A stretch of DNA of 64,000 bases from Microbacteriaceae bacterium PS02068 (GTDB taxonomy: Bacteria; Actinomycetota; Actinomycetes; Actinomycetales; Microbacteriaceae). Shown here piece by piece: positions 61,691 to 64,000 of this stretch. The translations under genes and the position numbers were made by a program. The notes beneath the pieces were generated by a model that was given only the letters and a program-made list of their open reading frames with translations, had not been told where the DNA came from and searched no databases. Position 1 is the stretch's first letter. Each line of letters begins with the position of its first letter. The stretch is taken from the NCBI GenBank assembly GCA_029959325.1, contig JASCPF010000001.1:88923-152922 (forward strand), in the 5' to 3' direction.

Positions 61691-62287
61691 CTAGCGAACG
61701 GGTAGCGTCCGCGGCCGCCACGCCTCTCGGCGCGCCTCGAACTGCGCGATCTTGTCTTCGTTGCGCAGCGTGAGCCCGATGTCATCGAGCCCCTCGAGGA
61801 GCCGCCACCTAGTGTAATCGTCGATGTCGAAAGCGACACGGAGATCGCCGAGCCGCGCCGTGCGCGCGGTCAGGTCGACCGTCATCTCGCTGCCGGGATT
61901 CGCCGCGATCGCCGCCCAGAGCGCCTCGACGTCTGCCTCGGAGATGACACCCGTGACGAGCCCCTGCTTGCCCGCGTTGCCGCGGAAGATGTCGGCGAAC
62001 TTCGGGCTCAGGACGACACGGAACCCGTAGTCGCGCAGCGCCCAGACGGCGTGCTCACGGCTCGAACCCGTGCCGAAGTCGGGCCCCGTGACGAGCACGG
62101 ACGCCCCGGCGTAGGCCGGCTGGTTGAGGACGAACTCGGGGTCCTGGCGCCAGCTGGCGAACAGCGCATCCTCGAAGCCCGTCTTGGTGACTCTCTTGAG
62201 GTACACCGCGGGGATGATCTGGTCGGTGTCGACGGCCGAGCGGGTGAGCGGCATCGCGATGCCGGTGTGCGTCGTGAACTTCTCCAT
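61691..62287 (-). CDS. leuD: 3-isopropylmalate dehydratase, small subunit
   Basis: A 198-residue swivelling subunit of isopropylmalate isomerase. It starts [20 protein letters not shown] and shows [40 protein letters not shown] and [20 protein letters not shown]. The GTGSSREHA loop binds substrate. It follows leuC by two bases. Confidence 0.96.
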   Translation of the reverse strand: MEKFTTHTGIAMPLTRSAVDTDQIIPAVYLKRVTKTGFEDALFASWRQDPEFVLNQPAYAGASVLVTGPDFGTGSSREHAVWALRDYGFRVVLSPKFADIFRGNAGKQGLVTGVISEADVEALWAAIAANPGSEMTVDLTARTARLGDLRVAFDIDDYTRWRLLEGLDDIGLTLRNEDKIAQFEARREAWRPRTLPVR

Positions 62288-62289
62288 GG

Positions 62290-63765
62290 TCAGGCTCCGA
62301 TCCCGGTCGTTGAGCGAGCCGCAGGCGAGTCGAAACGGGCCAGATCACTCGGGCTGGCGAGCCGCCCGAGCACCGCGGTCGCGGCCGCGACCAGCGGCGA
62401 CACGAGGTGCGTGCGGCCGCCCTTGCCCTGGCGGCCCTCGAAGTTGCGGTTGCTCGTCGAGGCGCACCGCTCCCCCGGCGCCAGCTGGTCGGGGTTCATG
62501 CCCAGGCACATCGAGCATCCGGCGAAGCGCCACTCGGCGCCGAAGTCGGTGAAGACCTTGTCGAGGCCTTCCGCCTCGGCCTCCAGCCGCACCCGGGCTG
62601 AGCCGGGGACGACCATCACGCGGACGTTCTCGGCCTTGGTGCGGCCGTCGACGATCGACGCGAAGGCGCGCAGGTCTTCGATGCGACTGTTCGTGCACGA
62701 GCCCATGAACACGGCATCCACCGTCACGTCCTTGAGCGGTGTGCCGGCCTTCAGGTCCATGTACTCGAGCGCTCGCTCGGCCGCGGCGCGCTCGTTGGGG
62801 TCGCTGAAGGATGCCGGGTCGGGGACCGTCTGGCTGAGCGAGACCCCCTGCCCGGGGTTGGTGCCCCACGTGACGAACGGCTCGAGCTCGTCGGCGTTGA
62901 GGAAGACCTCGGCGTCGTAGACGGCACCCTCGTCGGAGGGCAGGGTGCGCCAATAGGCGACCGCGTCCTCCCAGTCCTGACCCGTGGGAGCGTGCGGGCG
63001 GCCCTTCACGTACGCGAAGGTGGTCTCGTCGGGGGCGACCATGCCCGCGCGGGCACCCGCCTCGATCGACATGTTGCAGATGGTCATGCGCCCCTCCATC
63101 GAGAGGCTGCGGATCGCGCTGCCGCGGAACTCGAGCACGTAGCCCTGGCCCCCGTTCGCGCCGATCTTGGCGATGATCGCGAGCACGACGTCCTTCGCGG
63201 TGACGCCCGGCTTCAGCTCACCCTCGACGGTGATCGCCATCGTCTTGAAGGGCTTCAGCGGCAGGGTCTGCGTCGCGAGCACGTGCTCGACCTCGCTCGT
63301 GCCGATGCCGAACGCCATCGACCCGAACGCGCCGTGGGTCGACGTGTGCGAGTCGCCGCAGACGACCGTGATGCCGGGCATGGTGAGGCCCAGCTGCGGG
63401 CCGACGACGTGCACGATGCCCTGTTCTTTGTCGCCCAGCGAGTGCAGGCGCACACCGAACTCGTCGGCGTTGCGGCGCAGCGTCTCGATCTGGGTGCGGC
63501 TCGTCAGGTCGGCGATGGGCTTGTCGATGTCGAGCGTCGGCGTGTTGTGGTCTTCTGTCGCGATCGTGAGATCGAGTCGGCGTACCGGACGCCCCTCGGT
63601 GCGCAGGCCGTCGAAGGCCTGCGGGCTCGTCACCTCGTGCAGCAGGTGCAGGTCGATGTAGATGAGGTCGGGCTCACCGTTCGCGCCTTTGACGACGAGG
63701 TGGTCGTCCCAGAGCTTCTCCGCCAGCGTGCGGGGGCGATCGGGAATGGCGATGTCACTGGTCAT
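62290..63765 (-). CDS. leuC: 3-isopropylmalate dehydratase, large subunit
   Basis: A 491-residue aconitase-family subunit that isomerises isopropylmalate in leucine synthesis. The 4Fe-4S Cys ligands are in [20 protein letters not shown] and in [20 protein letters not shown]. Also seen are [20 protein letters not shown] and [20 protein letters not shown]. It is the first gene of leuC-leuD and stands behind a leucine-rich leader peptide and hairpin. Confidence 0.96.
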   Translation of the reverse strand: MTSDIAIPDRPRTLAEKLWDDHLVVKGANGEPDLIYIDLHLLHEVTSPQAFDGLRTEGRPVRRLDLTIATEDHNTPTLDIDKPIADLTSRTQIETLRRNADEFGVRLHSLGDKEQGIVHVVGPQLGLTMPGITVVCGDSHTSTHGAFGSMAFGIGTSEVEHVLATQTLPLKPFKTMAITVEGELKPGVTAKDVVLAIIAKIGANGGQGYVLEFRGSAIRSLSMEGRMTICNMSIEAGARAGMVAPDETTFAYVKGRPHAPTGQDWEDAVAYWRTLPSDEGAVYDAEVFLNADELEPFVTWGTNPGQGVSLSQTVPDPASFSDPNERAAAERALEYMDLKAGTPLKDVTVDAVFMGSCTNSRIEDLRAFASIVDGRTKAENVRVMVVPGSARVRLEAEAEGLDKVFTDFGAEWRFAGCSMCLGMNPDQLAPGERCASTSNRNFEGRQGKGGRTHLVSPLVAAATAVLGRLASPSDLARFDSPAARSTTGIGA

Positions 63766-63808
63766 GTCTGTCTCGTTCTCCAGATAGGGATCAAGCCCAC
63801 CACGAACT

Positions 63809-63847
63809 CCGCGACGAGAGAGGGCTCAGAACGAGGTCTCGTCGCGG
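63809..63847 (-). promoter_or_regulatory. Attenuator-type hairpin before leuC
   Basis: A perfect 11-base-pair stem (CCGCGACGAGA/TCTCGTCGCGG) with a 17-base loop overlaps the end of the leucine leader peptide and lies 44 bases before leuC. No U-run follows. Ribosome position on the leader could set whether it forms. Confidence 0.7.
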
Positions 63848-63876
63848 CCGCTAAGGAGGAGGAGGGCGATCCGCAC
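63826..63876 (-). CDS. Leucine leader peptide
   Basis: A 16-residue GTG-started frame reading MRIALLLLSGRDETSF, with four consecutive Leu codons (CTC CTC CTC CTT). It lies on the coding strand 60 bases before leuC and its stop falls in the loop of the hairpin. Runs of the amino acid whose synthesis is controlled are the mark of attenuation leaders. Stalling at the Leu codons would change the hairpin and raise leuCD expression. Confidence 0.7.
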   Translation of the reverse strand: MRIALLLLSGRDETSF

Positions 63877-63900
63877 GGGCCCAGACTATCACCGGGTGAC

Positions 63901-63931
63901 GTGGGCCCGGCGCCGAGGCATCCGGGCCCAC
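63901..63931 (-). terminator. Terminator-like hairpin
   Basis: A perfect ten-base stem (GTGGGCCCGG/CCGGGCCCAC) with an 11-base loop lies four bases past the stop of the partial gene at the right edge. No U-run follows. Confidence 0.6.
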
Positions 63932-63934
63932 GCC

Positions 63935-64000
63935 TCAGCGACCTTCGACCGTCGGCGGCGTGCCCTTCTCGTCGGCGACCGCTTCGGCGGCCTCGAGGGG
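63935..64000 (-). CDS. C-terminus of an unknown gene
   Basis: The last 21 codons of a minus-strand gene that enters from the right edge, reading LEAAEAVADEKGTPPTVEGR before TGA. The visible piece is a charged tail with no family signature, so the product cannot be named. Confidence 0.55.
   Translation of the reverse strand, partial: PLEAAEAVADEKGTPPTVEGR

Noticed and set aside
1..64000. CRISPR arrays, tRNA or rRNA genes
   Set aside because: I saw no regularly spaced repeats with unique spacers, and no cloverleaf-like or rRNA-like sequence.

Overview
The window is high-GC actinobacterial chromosome. Gene content, order and protein signatures fit a member of the Microbacteriaceae, most likely Microbacterium; this is inferred from the sequence alone. 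About 47 kb is ordinary core chromosome and about 16.6 kb is an inserted accessory element.

Layout. Bases 1-9.8 kb hold a partial hydrolase, a secreted transglycosylase, a DivIVA-domain protein, then cdsA, frr, pyrH, tsf and rpsB, an M23 peptidase, xerC, dprA and the 3' part of yifB (comM). From 9837 to 26420 lies a Tn554-like element. It carries a translationally coupled run of three tyrosine recombinases plus a small coiled-coil protein, an XRE regulator with a repeat-rich promoter, several small hypotheticals, a complete type I restriction-modification system (hsdM-hsdS-hsdR) and an unrecognised two-gene module (a soluble protein and a four-helix membrane protein). The 5' part of yifB resumes at 26421. 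Joining the two yifB pieces restores an uninterrupted 510-codon gene, so the insertion point can be placed to the base. The element ends show 6-bp inverted repeats (TTGTGT and ACACAA), each next to a different 6-bp core.

Bases 27-36.8 kb are core housekeeping: yraN, a DUF2469 gene, rnhB, lepB, rplS, map, trmD, rimM, a KH-domain gene, rpsP, a GCS2-type ligase and ffh. Bases 36.8-45.6 kb hold a sigma factor with its membrane partner, a TetR regulator, lipB-lipA, a DUF2004 gene, ftsY and smc. Divergent from smc is the most unusual chromosomal locus. A good promoter and a perfect Shine-Dalgarno drive a 30-residue ORF. A 180-base spacer with three perfect small hairpins follows, and then three overlapping genes for related two-domain GNAT acetyltransferases (46.1-49.3 kb). 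The rest runs mutM, rnc, rpmF, DUF177, coaD, recG, an acyltransferase, rsmD, thiL, a DUF3515 lipoprotein, ddl, gpsA, a plsC-like gene, murA, leuD and leuC. A leucine-rich leader peptide and hairpin stand before leuC.

How it works together. The core genes cover translation, protein export (ffh, ftsY, lepB), envelope synthesis (cdsA, murA, ddl, gpsA, plsC-like), lipoylation and leucine synthesis. The element looks like a defence-carrying transposon that targets the competence-associated helicase gene yifB, breaking it and cutting dprA off from its upstream operon genes. The best candidates for undescribed biology are the peptide and GNAT-trio locus and the two-gene membrane module inside the element.
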